This document shows positions 11,150 through 36,918 of a stretch of DNA of 64,000 bases, piece by piece (position 1 is the first letter of the stretch; the number at the start of each line of letters is the position of its first letter). The DNA comes from Hydra vulgaris (lineage: Eukaryota > Cnidaria > Hydrozoa > Anthoathecata > Hydridae): NCBI RefSeq assembly GCF_038396675.1, contig NC_088932.1:25605001-25669000 (forward strand), given 5' to 3'. The notes beneath the pieces are model-generated. The model saw only the letters and a list, made by a program, of their open reading frames with translations, did no database searches and was not told the origin of the DNA. The position numbers and the translations under genes were made by a program.

Positions 11150-12323
11150 AGCAGCATCATTACAAATATATGTCCGGCTCCTTTACGGTAAATTTTTATC
11201 AGGGCCACTAACCTATTTCTTCCCAACAAAAATTAATACTAAAACAACTAAATCAAAAAATTGCCTTTTCAACGCTTTTTTGCAAAAAATCTTGCTTTCT
11301 AAAAATTTATAAACCCCAACTTTAAAGAAAAACAAAATATTAGAGAAAAAAAATAAGGGTACGACCCCCATTGCCCAGGAAACAAATTTAACACGCATGT
11401 TCATCGGGACTACACAAATGCTATCAAGATAAAGTAAAATCAAAGTAAATTCTGAAAGATCAAGCAAAATCAAAAAAAAAAGAGGTTCAAAAAAGTGGAG
11501 TTCTCCAGTTGGCTCTGAAAACAATTTTAAGATGTACTTTTGTTAAACTCACGCAAATGCTGGAAGTTTCAGAGCTCTAGCTAGTCTGGAAGGTAGTCTG
11601 GAACGTTTGAAAACAAACACACGTTTAATCTAAAGCACTATTTTAATTGAATAAGATTTTATTTTTCTAATCATCCTTGTGCGGGTTGAACACCAACGCA
11701 ACAAAAAGGAGGTTATTAGGGTACCTTTATTGAACAGCTTTCCTTGCCATCTTTTTTCAAATAGATTATGTATGATAAAACGCAACAAAAGATTATATCT
11801 GATAAACACTCCTTTAATCATATATATTATATCAGATAGTTTAAATGACTTATGATTTTTTGAAAACTGTTTTAGCAGTCGATGTCCTTGCGGATACCAA
11901 AAATGTTATATTGCGTCATATTACCATAACAAAATACTTGATTGAAAAGGCAAATGCAAAGAAAAAAAACTGGAGAAAAAGCGCGCTCTAACGAACAGAG
12001 ACTTAGTCAAGGTTTACACATGCATGAGTTATCCATAGCTTAGAAACTATGCACCCCCCCCACCCCTGCCAAAGTTTTATAATGGCTACTAACCTATTTT
12101 TGCTCAACAAAAAAAAGAAATAAAAAATAAATGATTATTTAGCAGTCCAATATTAGTACTCATGCGGCAGGAAGGCCGTCTCTACACTACTGGTGTACCC
12201 GCATGTTGACTATATTTGCCGCTTATTATAATGTTAATAAACAAATAACTTTTACTTTTAATTAAAAAGTAAAAGTTATTTGTTGTTATGATGTAGTTTT
12301 ATTTTACTTTGTAAAGTAGTACT
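11150..12323. other. No gene seen; repeat fragments
   Basis: The block around 11204-11240 (CCACTAACCTATTT) and that around 12080-12110 (CTACTAACCTATTTTTGC) are related to each other, so pieces of a dispersed repeat are present. Minus-strand reading frames here show no recognisable domain. Confidence 0.5.
12242..12282. repeat. Perfect short hairpin, 18-bp arms
   Basis: CAAATAACTTTTACTTTT (12242-12259) and its exact inverse (12265-12282) are separated by 5 nt. Confidence 0.75.
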
Positions 12324-12636
12324 ATGTTCACTAGGGTGTGTCGATTTTTAAGATAAAATGAACTTTTTATAATTTCAAAAAAAGAGTAGTGAAAAACTAT
12401 AACTTCGCCATTTTTTAAGAAAAGTGATATTTTTAAAAATGAAATCATTTTATTGCTTACTTGGTAAATTTTGATTCTTAATTCACTTATTTTGGTTATT
12501 ACCAATAATTCGCAAGTTTTCATTTTTTTCTTTGGAAAGTAATTAATACGTCGTAAATACGGACCAAAAGGAAAGCTCCGGAAACATTTTGACATAAAAA
12601 TGTCAAAAAAGAACAAGGAATGCATTATCTATTAAA

Positions 12637-15160
<2,524 letters not shown>

Positions 15161-15830
15161 TCAAAAATGTTTAAATAGCTAAAAACTTCGACCTTTATTG
15201 TTATAGATACTTTTTCATTTTTTTACTCTTTTCCTACGCCTATGCATGGTGTACGTCATACACCATGCGAATTGATAAAAAAAGTTATCAGCGCTATTCC
15301 ATTAACAAATTTAAATATAATGACTAACGTCTAAAACGACCAAAAATGTGAAATATTGAAATCAAAATTTACCGAGCATAGCACTTATTAGAATTTGGTT
15401 TTGAAAGTTTCCCTGTAGTTAACTAATCGTAAACTTACATTTTTTCACTACTTTTTTTTAATATTTGGCAAAAAAAAAATCGACACACCCTAATGTTCAC
15501 ACTACCGATGTTTGGCGGAACATTTAATGTTCTACATGTTCCTTGTAGCGTTCACATGTAAAATTGGCTTGACGGTACATAAAAGAAAAACAAACGGTAA
15601 GTAAAAATCGAATAAAAATTAGTGAAAAATAGTTTTGGATATACACATTTTTTATATAATTTATTAATTTTTAATATTCATTATTTTACGAGAGATAAAA
15701 CTAAATGTAAGCCATTCTATTATAATAATGTCATCATAATATTCACAAATGTAGTGAGAGGGGCGCATGCATTCACAATTCTTGTAGCAAAGTTAATATC
15801 ACATTCCATACATTTGCAAATGACACAGAA

Positions 15831-16755
15831 TCAAGCTTTAAAGCGTCCAAAAGCATTTTCAACTACTCTTCTAGCTCCGCAAAGTATTTTATTGTAGTTT
15901 TTTTGAACTTCACTAAGCTCCAAATTTTCAGGATACGGTTTTAACAAATGACGCGTTAAAGGAAATACTGAATCACCTATCAAACATAGTGGAACAAGAG
16001 AGCCGCCCAGCTCTTTAGAACATTTATCAAAGAGATTTGATTCTAAAATTGTTTTCAAAGAAGAATTCTGAAAAATACAGCTGTCATTATTTCTACCAGG
16101 TATCTACAGTCTACAACGGCAAAAAGTACAATGAAATACCACCCTTTATAATTATAATAAGAAATTGCTTGATCTTTAGGAGCTGAAAAGGGATATGGAA
16201 TCCATCAACAGCTCCAACGCATTGGGGAAAACCAAGAATAGCTTCGAAATCTCTACTACATTTATTTAAATTTTCTTCTGACAATGGAAATTTAACATAT
16301 TTAGGAAGCAAATTGTCATTAACAGCATTAACAAATTCATGAACAATTAAATTTGCTGTTGACTTTCCTATTCCAAAAAGGCTAGACACAACACAATACT
16401 CTTCGCATGAAGCTAGATTATGTAATGCAACTGCAACACGTTTTACTACTGAAATAGGTTCACGCATAGTTGTGGTAGTTTTGACTAAATGTGGATGCAA
16501 CTCATTAACTAGGAAATTAAATGTGTTACGATTTACTCGAGAATATTTTTTAAATTCACATTCCTCCATTTGATTAAAAATATCATTAAACCATTGAGAA
16601 CTTTTTGGCTTAACCCAAACTTTTCTTTTAGTTAGATCCCCTTGCTGATTTAACTTAAAGGAAGCTAAATTTAAATATGAAAATGGGTAGGTGATTGATT
16701 CATCATCGATTAATGTTCTACTTCTTGATCGAAGTACGGCCAAAAGGTTTTCCAT
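15831..16755 (-). pseudogene. PIF/Harbinger DDE nuclease (HARBI1-like), frameshifted
   Basis: Reading from ATG at 16753-16755, about 190 residues include a helix-rich N-terminal part and VVKRVAVALHNLASCEEYCV. Next are FGIGKSTANLIVHEFVNAV and FPQCVGAVDGFHIP, holding the first catalytic Asp. A 1-bp frame change near 16180 shifts the next part, APKDQAISYYNYKGWYFIVL and AVVDCRY, into another frame. The final part (15831-16058) has CLIGDSVFPLTRHLLKPYP (second Asp) and ARRVVENAFGRFKA (catalytic Glu). The DDE triad residues are therefore all still present, but the frame is broken near 16180 and again near 16060-16110. The enzyme family cuts and rejoins its element's ends in the nucleus. Its partner is the Myb/SANT-like gene just upstream. 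Confidence 0.88.
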
Positions 16756-17339
16756 GTTTTTCCAATAGTTTTTTCCTTCACAGATATCTCTCTGAAAAGT
16801 TATTAAAACTATATAAAAACCTTAAATAAATATAATATTTATTATATTACAATTCAAGGCAAATTAGAACACATTGTTAAAAATCGATTGTTAGAATTAA
16901 TACAGCGTTATTTGTTAACAAAAATAAAAAATGAAACATGTAATGCAATTTGTATAAATCATGTTGGCATAATAAAAAAACATATCATTATAATTCATCT
17001 ACAGGCTTGTATCATATCGTAAAGAAAATATTTCTTTGGTTAAAAATACTAAATATATATAGCATAGAGATACAAAAAAAAAGTATTTGTACCATATAAA
17101 ATACACTTGGTTAAAAAAATATGACAAATCTAAACAAATATCACCAGAGATGCATTTTAGTGCTTGAAATCACAAAGTAAAAATTCCTTTGATAATAGTA
17201 ATATGGTAGCATAAAAAACATATATAAATAGAGATTCATCTACTTTTTGACTTTAACATAATTAATTACTACAGAGATACCTTGACTAATAGAACACCTT
17301 ATTTTTTTCATTAAGAATTTATAATATTCTACTTGGGCT

Positions 17340-18811
17340 CTAGACACATCTACTTGGCTTGAGATGCATTTTCAATTGCATTGCAGATACACTCTAAAGC
17401 AGTAACCTCTCTGATTTGTAGCTCTTGTAAACGGATTTGAAAATCTAGATTTTTATTTGCTATTTTTAAATATTCTGAAAAGAAATTTGCTTTTATTTAT
17501 TTGTTCTTACCGGTTTAGTTTTTGCTATTTTATTCAAAGTTTTTTCATCATCAGAGTTCCTTCATTTATTGCAGCCGGATGTAGATTGAGTTGGTTCCTC
17601 ATCAGGAATAGTGACAATAGATTGCATATTACTTGTATCATCCAAAGCTTCAATATTTAAAATACCGATAGTCTTCTTGCCATCTTCCATTGTGGCAATT
17701 GTAATGTGTAATTAAAAAATACACATTAAAAAAATGTGTAATTAAAAAATGTAATTGTAATTAAAATGTAATTAAAATGTGTAATTAAAAAATACACATT
17801 AAAAAAAAAAATTTTTCTTGACTTTGAAAAACTTGACTTGAAGTCATTTTACTCTCTCTCCCCCTCCCTCCCCAAACAAAATGGATCGATATAGACAATA
17901 GCATTTTACAAATTGATCTCTTGCCCATATTAAAAGATCCCCTTTTATAATTTGAAAACATGATATTATACGCTTTTGATCTTTATGTTTCAAGTCTGAC
18001 AAATGTTGCGAAATTAAGAACTTCTTAAACCTAATATAGTAAAAACATTTAACATACTTGTATATATTACTTTAAAAAATATATATAGCACTTTAAAATA
18101 TACAGCAATAAATTATATTAAGCTTACCTGATCATCTTGAAAATCTTGACTAGAAAAGTTTTGACTTTGAGATAAAAGGTCATTGTCAAAGGAAGCTTCA
18201 CCACCTATTATTTTAGCAACAATATTGTAAGACCACCATTTATTAGGAGCTCCTCCCGATGAGCCTACTTGAAGTTTTTCTCGTCTATGAAATATATACT
18301 TAAATATAAGTAAATATACATAAATATAAGCACATCATTAACACTATATAATATGAATCAAAGAACTTTAAATGTGACAATTAAAAATTAATAATGAGCT
18401 GTAAATCTACAATACTGAATAAAATTTTAAGTAATTTTTAAACTAACACTCAGTTACGGATTTCAGTAAGGTATCATACATTAAATATAGAATATGTACA
18501 TTACCTAAATTTTTTCCTCAAACTACTAATTTTAGATTGAATTTGAGATCCAGTTAACAGAGGTATGATATTAAATGTGTTTGAAAATTCAGCTGCCATT
18601 TGTTTGTAAATATTTGGGTTACTTCTTGCAGATATTAACACTTGTAATTATCTTACTTCTTGCAGATATTAACACTGTAATTATCTTTCCATAAAACTAA
18701 TAATACTCTTGTGTTAGCAATATTCCATACAAATTTATTAACAGGATATATGCAAAGACAAGTATATGCTGTGCTGGTGTCAATACTGTCTTTATCTGAA
18801 TGCTGAGACAT
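17340..18811 (-). pseudogene. Myb/SANT-like accessory protein of the Harbinger element
   Basis: The first part starts at the ATG complementary to 18809-18811 (MSQHSDKDSIDTSTAY), followed by KFVWNIANTRVLLVLWKDNY. After a 33-bp tandem duplication (18622-18690) that disrupts the frame comes NPNIYKQMAAEFSNTFNI and the basic helix SQIQSKISSLRKKFR (near 18505-18570). This is the trihelix/Myb-SANT pattern (W...W...KxxxLRKKYR). A second exon (about 18128-18290) reads RREKLQVGSSGGAPNKWWSY and ends acidic. Further pieces at about 17560-17700 and 17340-17480 look like downstream exons, the last with a coiled-coil-like LDFQIRLQELQIREV. The protein would help the nuclease bind the element ends. It carries a stop (near 17570) and the duplication, so it is probably dead. 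Confidence 0.65.
17700..17812. repeat. Short tandem repeat (TGTGTAATTAAAAAAT-type)
   Basis: TGTAATTAAAA(T) units repeat, with inverted ACACATTAAAAAA blocks between them. Confidence 0.75.
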
Positions 18812-18944
18812 TGTGTAAAATTAAAGTTTTACCTACTAAAAAGGATAAGTACATTGAATCTAGCAACAATAACAATAACAAAAGAAAAAAAAAGAAAAAA
18901 AGAAATACTTAATAATAGAAGGTTAAACTTTACAATTGGTATTA

Positions 18945-19030
18945 ATGTTATGGGCTTATTAAATGATTTTATGTTATGGGCTTTAAATAATTTTATGTTA
19001 TGGGTTTAATAAATAATGGGCTTACTAAAT
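18945..19030. repeat. Short tandem repeat around TTATGGGCTT
   Basis: Four diverged copies of ATGTTATGGGCTTTAAATAATTT. Confidence 0.7.
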
Positions 19031-19122
19031 AATTTATTAAATTGCTAACAACTGGTAGCCAAGAAAACAGAAACTTTCAATTTTATTCTTATTTTTACTT
19101 TTACATGCAATGTAATAATTAT

Positions 19123-19595
19123 GGGCACTATTGCAGTTTCTTCAACGCTACTGCAGTTTCTCCCCCCCCCCCCTTTTTTTTTTTTTATTGCTGATTATGA
19201 TAAATAATTTTTATGCTGATTAAGAATCGTATAAATATAGGTCTGAAAATCAACATAGGTCTGAAAATCAACAGAAAGTGCGCTAATTCGCCATTGATGT
19301 TTAAAAAATTAGACTAAAAAACGCTATTAATCGCCATTTTTTTGCTTAACTAAAAAAAGATTTTCTTAACGATTGATTTCAAAATGTAAACTTTGATGTT
19401 AAGCGTTTTTAAAAAATGGCGAATATAAGAGTTTTTTTAGTGTAATTTTTTAAATTTCAACAGCGAATAGAGCACTTTCTGTTAATTTTCAGACCTATAT
19501 TTTTATACGATTCTTAAACAGCATAAAATTCTCTATCATATGCAGCAATAAAATAAAAGAGAGGGGGGGGGGGGAGTGAAACTGCAGTAGTGCCT
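19123..19595. mobile_element. Complete poly-C/poly-G MITE
   Basis: The left end (19123-19140) is GGGCACTATTGCAGTTTC, repeated once at 19146-19160, followed by C12 (19162-19173). The right end is G12 (19563-19574) then GAAACTGCAGTAGTGCCT (to 19595). The arms remain inverse copies for most of the element, including AAGAATCGTATAAA, AGGTCTGAAAATCAACA and GTTAAGCGTTTTT near the centre. It therefore folds into a long hairpin. No coding sequence is present. A partial copy is at 4646-4850. A target duplication is not evident. Confidence 0.85.
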
Positions 19596-20119
19596 AAATC
19601 TGATCCCAATTAAGAATACTACTGTCTTTGTTTTAAGTTTTTAAAGACTCACATGAATATAACTTCTTTTTAAAATAATGATAAATAAATAATATCTAAA
19701 TTTCTATTCTATTTATACAAATTTTATATGCCGTTAAAAATAACATAACATTTCAAGGGGCAAATTAAGTGATCGCGAATTGAAAATTCCGTAAAAAATT
19801 CTGGTCTTTAAATTTTTAGTTTCTTAAAAAAACCGTGAACTCAGTTTTTATGTATCTTAAAAATCAACTATAACGAATTTCAATTTTAGGACTCTCATAA
19901 CTTACATGTTTAAAATATTACTTTTATGAAACAGCTGTAAATTTAGCTAGATTAACCACTGTATGAATTTACATAGGTAAATACAAATACAGAAAAAGAA
20001 AAAGCAAATTCAGGATTCAAATACTTAATGTCATATGACAAAAGTTTATGGAAATATAAATAAGTTAAATAAAGTACATTAAATATCAACTACATCAAAC
20101 TTTGTTGTAGTTGATATTT

Positions 20120-21290
20120 ATGTACATCAAACCACAAACTTCATCGCACTACGAACTTCTGAAGTGCTTACAAATATTCGAAAATATTGTTACTAGCGGT
20201 ACGGCAACTTAAGCTCTATTATAATTCTTATTGGTTGATTTTAAAATTTAGGAGCGTTTTTTAGAAACTTGACAAATGATTTTTTAGAAACTTGACAAAT
20301 AAAAGTGGAAAAACTTAGATTGCAATCTCTGATTTTATATTCCTTTCTATAATAAAATATAGTAATGTTTTGAAAAAAAATTTATTTTATGTTAAAACTT
20401 TTTTATCATAGAAATACAAAGAAATTTTTTTTTCAAAACATTCCTCTTCTTTTAATCAGTGCCGAAGCATAGGAGGCAGAGCACTCCCTCAAACCTGTCA
20501 TTACGGCCACAAAATTTTAAAAACCTTCAGTTATTAGTTATTACTAAAAAAAAAAAGATCCTTAAAATTAGTAAAGGCCCCTCTAAAATTTGAAAAGTCT
20601 CTAATTTTGCTGATTTTCCTCTCTCCCCTTACGGATTAAGGGGACTGTGAGGGTTGCCTAGTAATGGCTCTGATTTTAAGAAATTTCTTCAATTAAAACA
20701 TTCCAACGTCTTCAGGTAATTATTTTTATAAATAATATAAACGTAATAACGTCTTCTTGTAATTGTTTTTAAATGCCTCACTTGTTTTTCCCTCTGTTGG
20801 AATCCGACTCAGTTAGCAACATTTAACTTTACCTTCCAAAATCGGCTAAGAATAAAAAATAAATACTCCAAAAAATAATTAGTTATTTTACGAATAAAAT
20901 TACACATGAGCGACGGGGGACCATGGTAGCTCACAAAGTGAGGGGCATGGGCCGTGCCGTAGGGAGCCAAGACATGCCCCGGGGCAAATTTCTTTGCGAG
21001 CCTTACCTTGGCTGAAAATAGGCACCATGTAATGCCTAATTGGTTCAAAATTTTCCTTATTTTTCTTACAGGCCCTTAAACATAGCCGGATCCTGAGACA
21101 ATATACCCTGAGCCCCCCTCTTTACAGCCTTGGTCATGGGGGCCCTCTTGTATACTTATATTATACTTAAGTATAATATAATTTAAAATATTAATAATAA
21201 TCTTTAAAAATATACATTAAATAAAATAATAATTGGAATGAAAAAATCGATACCAAAAAACAAGATATATTAAAAATATATATATATAAT
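20120..21290. other. No gene seen; repeat fragments in the hAT 5' region
   Basis: Local GC-rich blocks (20455-20670 and 20905-21135) within otherwise AT-rich DNA look like old repeat insertions. A small hairpin (arms about 20080-20094 and 20106-20120) lies at the left border. Confidence 0.5.
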
Positions 21291-21744
21291 ATTGTTTATA
21301 ACGCTTATATTAATACATAACACTGAAAGAATATTTCAGCGTGGTATTATTTGTTATTGTCAGTGGCGGTTAGTTATTATAAGTCTGCAAAAATTTTATG
21401 ATGGAAGTAAAGGGTTGAAGAATAAAAGAAACTATTTCACAACTGTGGCTTTGAGACTGAATGGCTTTAATTTGCAAAATGACGTTCTAATTTACAATCA
21501 TTTTGAGCAAATTGAAAAGGTTTAAAAAATTTTAAGATAAAAGGTTTAAAATATATTAAATTGAAAGCGTAGTAGATCAAGTGAACTAAATATTTAAAAA
21601 TATAGCATCATTTTTCTTACCAAAAACTAAAGATAACCATTGTAAATTAGATTAATTTTAAATGGGAAAAATAATTTAAAGTTTGAATATGATATCGAAA
21701 TGATGTTGTAATGATGTTTTTTAATTGCTTGTTGATTTGTTGAA

Positions 21745-22974
21745 TTGCAGTTGCTGCCTTATTTAAAACAAAAATTTTCTATTTTGTGGATTCGCCCTGG
21801 AACTTCATCAATTAAAAAAGACAGTGTAAGAAGTCATCGCAACAGTAAACAACATAAGGAAGCACATCTCATCGATAATCGGAGTAAATCGGGTGCAGAA
21901 GATTTCAAAGAATATATATATATAAAAACACTGATATTAAAAAAGGGCTACGAGAAATTGATGAAAAAGATTGTGACTTTTTTAAGAAGAAATTCAATAC
22001 AGTTTACTACTTGGCAAATATAGAACGTCCATTTTGCAATTTAGAGCTAATTAAAAAAACGGCATTGATCTTGGTAATAGTTACTCAACCAATCGAGCTG
22101 CTGGTATTTTTACAGATTACATCAGTAAAATTGCTAAAGATTATTTAAGAGATGATTTTATAAAGTCGAGATACTATTCAATTTTAAGTGATGGCAATTG
22201 TAATATTGCTACACACGAACAGGAATTAGTATATGTGTTGTATTTGTTTGAGGGCAGTCCATGCGTTAAACTTTTGTCGGTTGAAAGTCCTGACAATGGT
22301 AATGCCTGTGGTTTACAAATCTGTCTAGAACAAGCATTTGCAAGAGTTGGAATAAATGACATGACTAAAAAACTCTTACGGTTAAACGTAGACGGAGCTA
22401 GCGTAAATCTTGATGTTCATTTAGGTTTAGGAGCATTACTAAAAAAAAATCTCCATGGCTTTAAGTAATACATTGTTTGAACCATTGTCTCGAGCTTGCA
22501 TTAAAAGATGCTTTTGAAAAATGTACTGCATTTGCAAATTGTGAAAAATTCTTACTAAAGTTGCATTGACTTTATAAACAATTGCCAAAACGTTTGCGAG
22601 AATTAAAACTTTTATCAGAAGCTTGAGAAAAATCCGTTCCTAAACCAGAAAAATCATACGGTATGCGTTGGCTGGATCATAAGTGGAATGCAATGAAGAT
22701 AGCTTTAGATAATTATGATGCATATATTTCTCATATAAAGTTTCTTAGCCAAACAGATTCTCAGCTGTCGAAAAAAGCTGAATTAAAGGGGTTTTAAAAA
22801 GTTTGGAAAATTTTATCTTTTCTAATACATTTATCTCTTTATCTAGATGTTCTTGCTCCGTTGAGACGCCTAAGTGTTGGCTTCCAGCAAGATTTACATG
22901 ATCCTGAAAAGTGGTACGCAGGGAGCAGCAATTTAATTAGACCATGGAAAAACTTAAAGTTCTGTTGAATAGTT
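21745..22974 (+). pseudogene. hAT-like transposase, N-terminal half
   Basis: The fragment contains SIKKDSVRSHRNSKQHKEAH (near 21810-21865), matching the end of the zinc-finger region in ZNF862/KRAB-type hAT proteins. It is followed by YYLANIERPFCNLELI, GNSYSTNRAAGIFTDYISKI and YYSILSDGNCN in a shifted frame (22000-22200). CVKLLSVESPDNGNACGLQ and LLRLNVDGASVNLDVHLGLG (near 22380-22430, the Asp-containing core motif), then the helix after it, follow with stops. The last recognisable piece ends just before the insertion at 22975. The protein is broken by several frame changes and stops. The C-terminal half resumes at 34557. Confidence 0.75.
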
Positions 22975-23205
22975 CACTGTGGACCAGAGTGACCGCCAGG
23001 TTAAGTTGTTCCCCAGGTCTGATTTTTCTTTTTCAATAGTTGGGTATACATTAGTAGACACCATTTATGACATTAAAAACTTCTGAGTGATTGGACAAAG
23101 TCAAAAAAAATTTGCTCAAAAATATTTATTTTTAGCCATAAAAATCTTAATAAATTAGGTGAAAACTCGGTTGAAAGTCCGCGAAATTATTAAATTGTAT
23201 ATACA

Positions 23206-34042
<10,837 letters not shown>

Positions 34043-34214
34043 ACTGAATAATTATATAATTTAATTTAATGTTTATAATTTCAAGTATATATTGTAAAGT
34101 ATATTATTTATAGATTTAGACTTATATTATAACTAGTTAACATAAAGCTTTTTTACTTTGTGCTTTTTTAGTATTTGTATAGGATAAGTTACACCTATTT
34201 TTTAATTTTTTTTT

Positions 34215-34556
34215 TTTCAATTTTTTTTAACACCCTAGAAGTTTTAAATGTTATAAATAGTGTCTTCCCAAAATGTTAGAAATAGTGTCTTCCCAAAATG
34301 TTAGAAATAGTGTATACCCAACTATTGAAAAAAAAAATCAGACCTAGGGAACATTTTAATCTGGTGGTCACTCAGGTCCACAGTGATAAGTATAGCTATT
34401 TTTTGATTTTTTTGTCTCATTTTTTTTTTGAAAATTTCAACACCCCAGAAGTTCTAAATGTTATAAATGGTGTCTACTAATGTATATCTAGCTATTGCAA
34501 AAAAAAAATTAGACCTGGGGAACAACTCAACCTGGCGGTCACTCTGGTCCACAGTG
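34215..34556. repeat. Duplicated right terminus of the Chapaev-like element
   Basis: Two diverged copies of the element's right end lie in tandem, the inner ending CACAGTG at 34379-34385 and the outer at 34550-34556, 171 bp apart. The inner copy contains a threefold ~25-bp repeat (GTGTCTTCCCAAAATGTTAG) at about 34258-34315. Confidence 0.85.
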
Positions 34557-35367
34557 AGTTCGTTAAGCAATATTTCAACAGAAAAAGCTATTTTAACAAA
34601 CTAAAAAAAATTAATTGAAAGTATAGTGGAAAAAGATGGCAATTTTATTTACCAAACATTTCTTAAGAAAATTTTAATAAAACTAATGCATCGGTGCAAC
34701 ACATTTATGCTGATATAATGAACAGTTTAACAATTTGTATGGAATTACGTTTCAAAGATATTAAGGTTTCTCCTTTATTCTGTAATTTAATTTTTCTTTT
34801 GGACATTTCTTTTTGGCCAATGAACCCTGTATTTACATTTGGTGATAAAGAATTAGCAGAAGCGGTTTCACATTTTAAAGACCTCCTAAAAAAATGGAGG
34901 GCGTAAAGCTGATGAAACTTTTATTGAGTAGATTGTTTGCAAGTTATTTCCAATGTTAAAAAATTCGTAAGGTGAATACTATTTGAAAACGTGGAAAAAA
35001 ATATTTGCATCCGACATAATTATTACTGAATGCAGAAATTTGTCAGACGAAGTTGAGTTGCTTTTACTTTCTCCATTTACAAACGCTAAAGTAGAACGTA
35101 TGTTTTCGCGCATTAACAGAGTGAAATCGGATTGGAGAAACAAACTATCTTGTGATCGTCTTGAATCTCTTTTACGAATAAGCGAAGAAGGACGCAACCC
35201 CTGCTTTGGGTGCATGGTATAAAGATAAAATTAAAAGACTATCTGCTGCTCCTCATCGCTATCCAGAAAAACGAAAAAAATCTGCCGATGCAAATTATAT
35301 TGACCTTTCTCTATTAACAATATTAGATTTAGAAAGAGAAAGTGATTGTGATAACTCCGATGTATAA
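34557..35367 (+). pseudogene. hAT-like transposase, C-terminal half
   Basis: The reading resumes with FVKQYFNRKSYFNKLKKI and VQHIYADIMNSLTICMELRF. The dimerisation motif LLLLSPFTNAKVERMFSRIN follows at about 35060-35120, then RNKLSCDRLESLLRISEEG. After a frame change near 35195 it continues WYKDKIKRLSAAPHRYPEKR to a stop at 35365-35367. The SPFTNAKVERMFS signature identifies the ZNF862-like hAT group. The terminal inverted repeat lies about 600 bp downstream. Confidence 0.85.
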
Positions 35368-35399
35368 ACTTATTTTGCTATATTTTTTTAAATAAAATT

Positions 35400-36400
35400 C
35401 GCACTAATTGAGTTTATCATTAAATTATGTTTTATATTTATAACTGTCACCAAAATGCATTTTGAAGTCGTAAAAACATAAAAGTCATTAAAAATAAAAT
35501 ATATGCGTATATGGTTTAACATAACAGTAATTGTTTTTTTTTTATATTTGGAGAATTTTAAACCACAACTTTTTTTTAATGTCATATCCTTTTTATTCAT
35601 AATAAATTACATAAATAAATAATAATATAAATACTTGTTTAATAATCTATAATAAAAAAGACAAGAAAAATGTTGTTACTTATAATTACAAACTATTTTA
35701 TAATATATATGTTTATCTTTACACAATATTTATATAATTTACATATTTTAGTTTATAAACATAATTATAAACATAACTAAAAAATAATCAAAATAAATTA
35801 ATTGAATTTAGAAAAATTACAAAACTTTAGAAACGTTTGCAAGCATGAACTTTTTGAATCAACAATTTGTAAAACTGTCCGAAAAAAACGCGCAAAAATG
35901 GTTTTCAAGAAAAACAAAATTTGAAAACGAGAAGCTTTTACGGAATTTTCAATTCGCGATCACTTAATTCGCCCCTTGTATTTTGATGGTTAAATAAATC
36001 GTTTTTATATCACCGCCCACCATCTGGTCTACTCATGATTTATACTCATGTGGATTGGAATTTCCTTGGTTGCATGCAATTGCCACAAGTTTTTAACTCA
36101 ATGAATAAAATTACGAAATAATATTCGAAAAAATGTTCTGAATTCAATAAGAAAGATGGAAGGCGAAGACTAAAAGCTTCAAGGTAACATGTTGTAAGGC
36201 CAATAGTATCGATACTCTTATCTTGATAAATGATCAAGACCAAGGATGATGCAGAGATCAAGGACTAAAAACTTTAGTTAAGATGACAACAACTTTATAA
36301 AAAGAATAGTTTGTGCCTTTCACAACAAGTTTGCAACTTGCAATGCATTTTTATTGTGTCATTTAGCTTATACTCATACAGTTATTTTAAAAATAGTTGA
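35400..36400. other. No gene seen
   Basis: From 35400 to 35978 this is the 3' non-coding part and terminus of the hAT element. From 35979 to 36400 I see nothing recognisable. Confidence 0.5.
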
Positions 36401-36401
36401 A

Positions 36402-36600
36402 TATAGGCCACCGTGTTTTATACAAAAACTAATAAATGTTCCGGAACATTTATTTGTTCTGGGTTGGCGGGACGGTACAAAAGTTCCTCAAATGCTCCGT
36501 GAATTTTTGTTCAAGTTACGTTCACACGAGAGGATATTTGTTCATGTTCCATGTTCCACGGAATGTTCCGTCAAATGTACCCTCGCGTGAATAGCCTATA
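36402..36600. mobile_element. Small PIF/Harbinger-type MITE
   Basis: Ends TATAGGCCACCGTG and TCGCGTGAATAGCCTATA are partly inverse. The interior words GTTGGCGGGACGGTACAAAA and ACGTTCACACGAG resemble the left terminal region of the Harbinger element at 15501-15600 (TTGGCTTGACGGTACAT). No coding sequence. Confidence 0.6.
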
Positions 36601-36918
36601 AGTGTAATGTTTTTTAAATAATATATTTACGTAAGTTTACTTCATAAATAACTTTTTTTACGTTTAAAAAGTAAATTACATTTTTCTAGTATCAGTAACT
36701 CATTTAAAAAACTAAACTTAAGTAGTTAAGTTTTACACGTTATCTAATCGTATTTAATTAATATTTAGTTTAAATGTAAAAAAAACGAATTACTTTTAAA
36801 TGTAAGTAAATTATATATTTTTATAATATAACTCATATTATGAGTTATGTAAAGTAATTTACACTTTAAAGTAATTCGCGTTTTTACATCAAAATATGTA
36901 AAAAGCCATCCCTAGTAT

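Larger units (their letters stand above)
15501..18811 (-). mobile_element. PIF/Harbinger element, degraded
   Basis: Two adjacent minus-strand genes, a HARBI1-like nuclease (15831-16755) and a Myb/SANT-like protein (about 17340-18811), form the characteristic gene pair of PIF/Harbinger transposons. Both proteins are needed for transposition in characterised members. The left terminal region (15501-15600) has words GTTCACA, TTGGC and GACGGTACA that recur in the small element at 36402-36600, which may be a derivative. A matching right terminus was not found, so the limits are approximate. Confidence 0.72.

Noticed and set aside
11213-11524. Minus-strand open frame of 103 codons
   Set aside because: Hydrophobic composition from AT-rich sequence, no recognisable domain, in a repeat-rich stretch.
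12299-12625. Minus-strand open frame of 108 codons
   Set aside because: Overlaps the terminal repeat and 5' region of the 3.2-kb transposon on the opposite strand; no domain.
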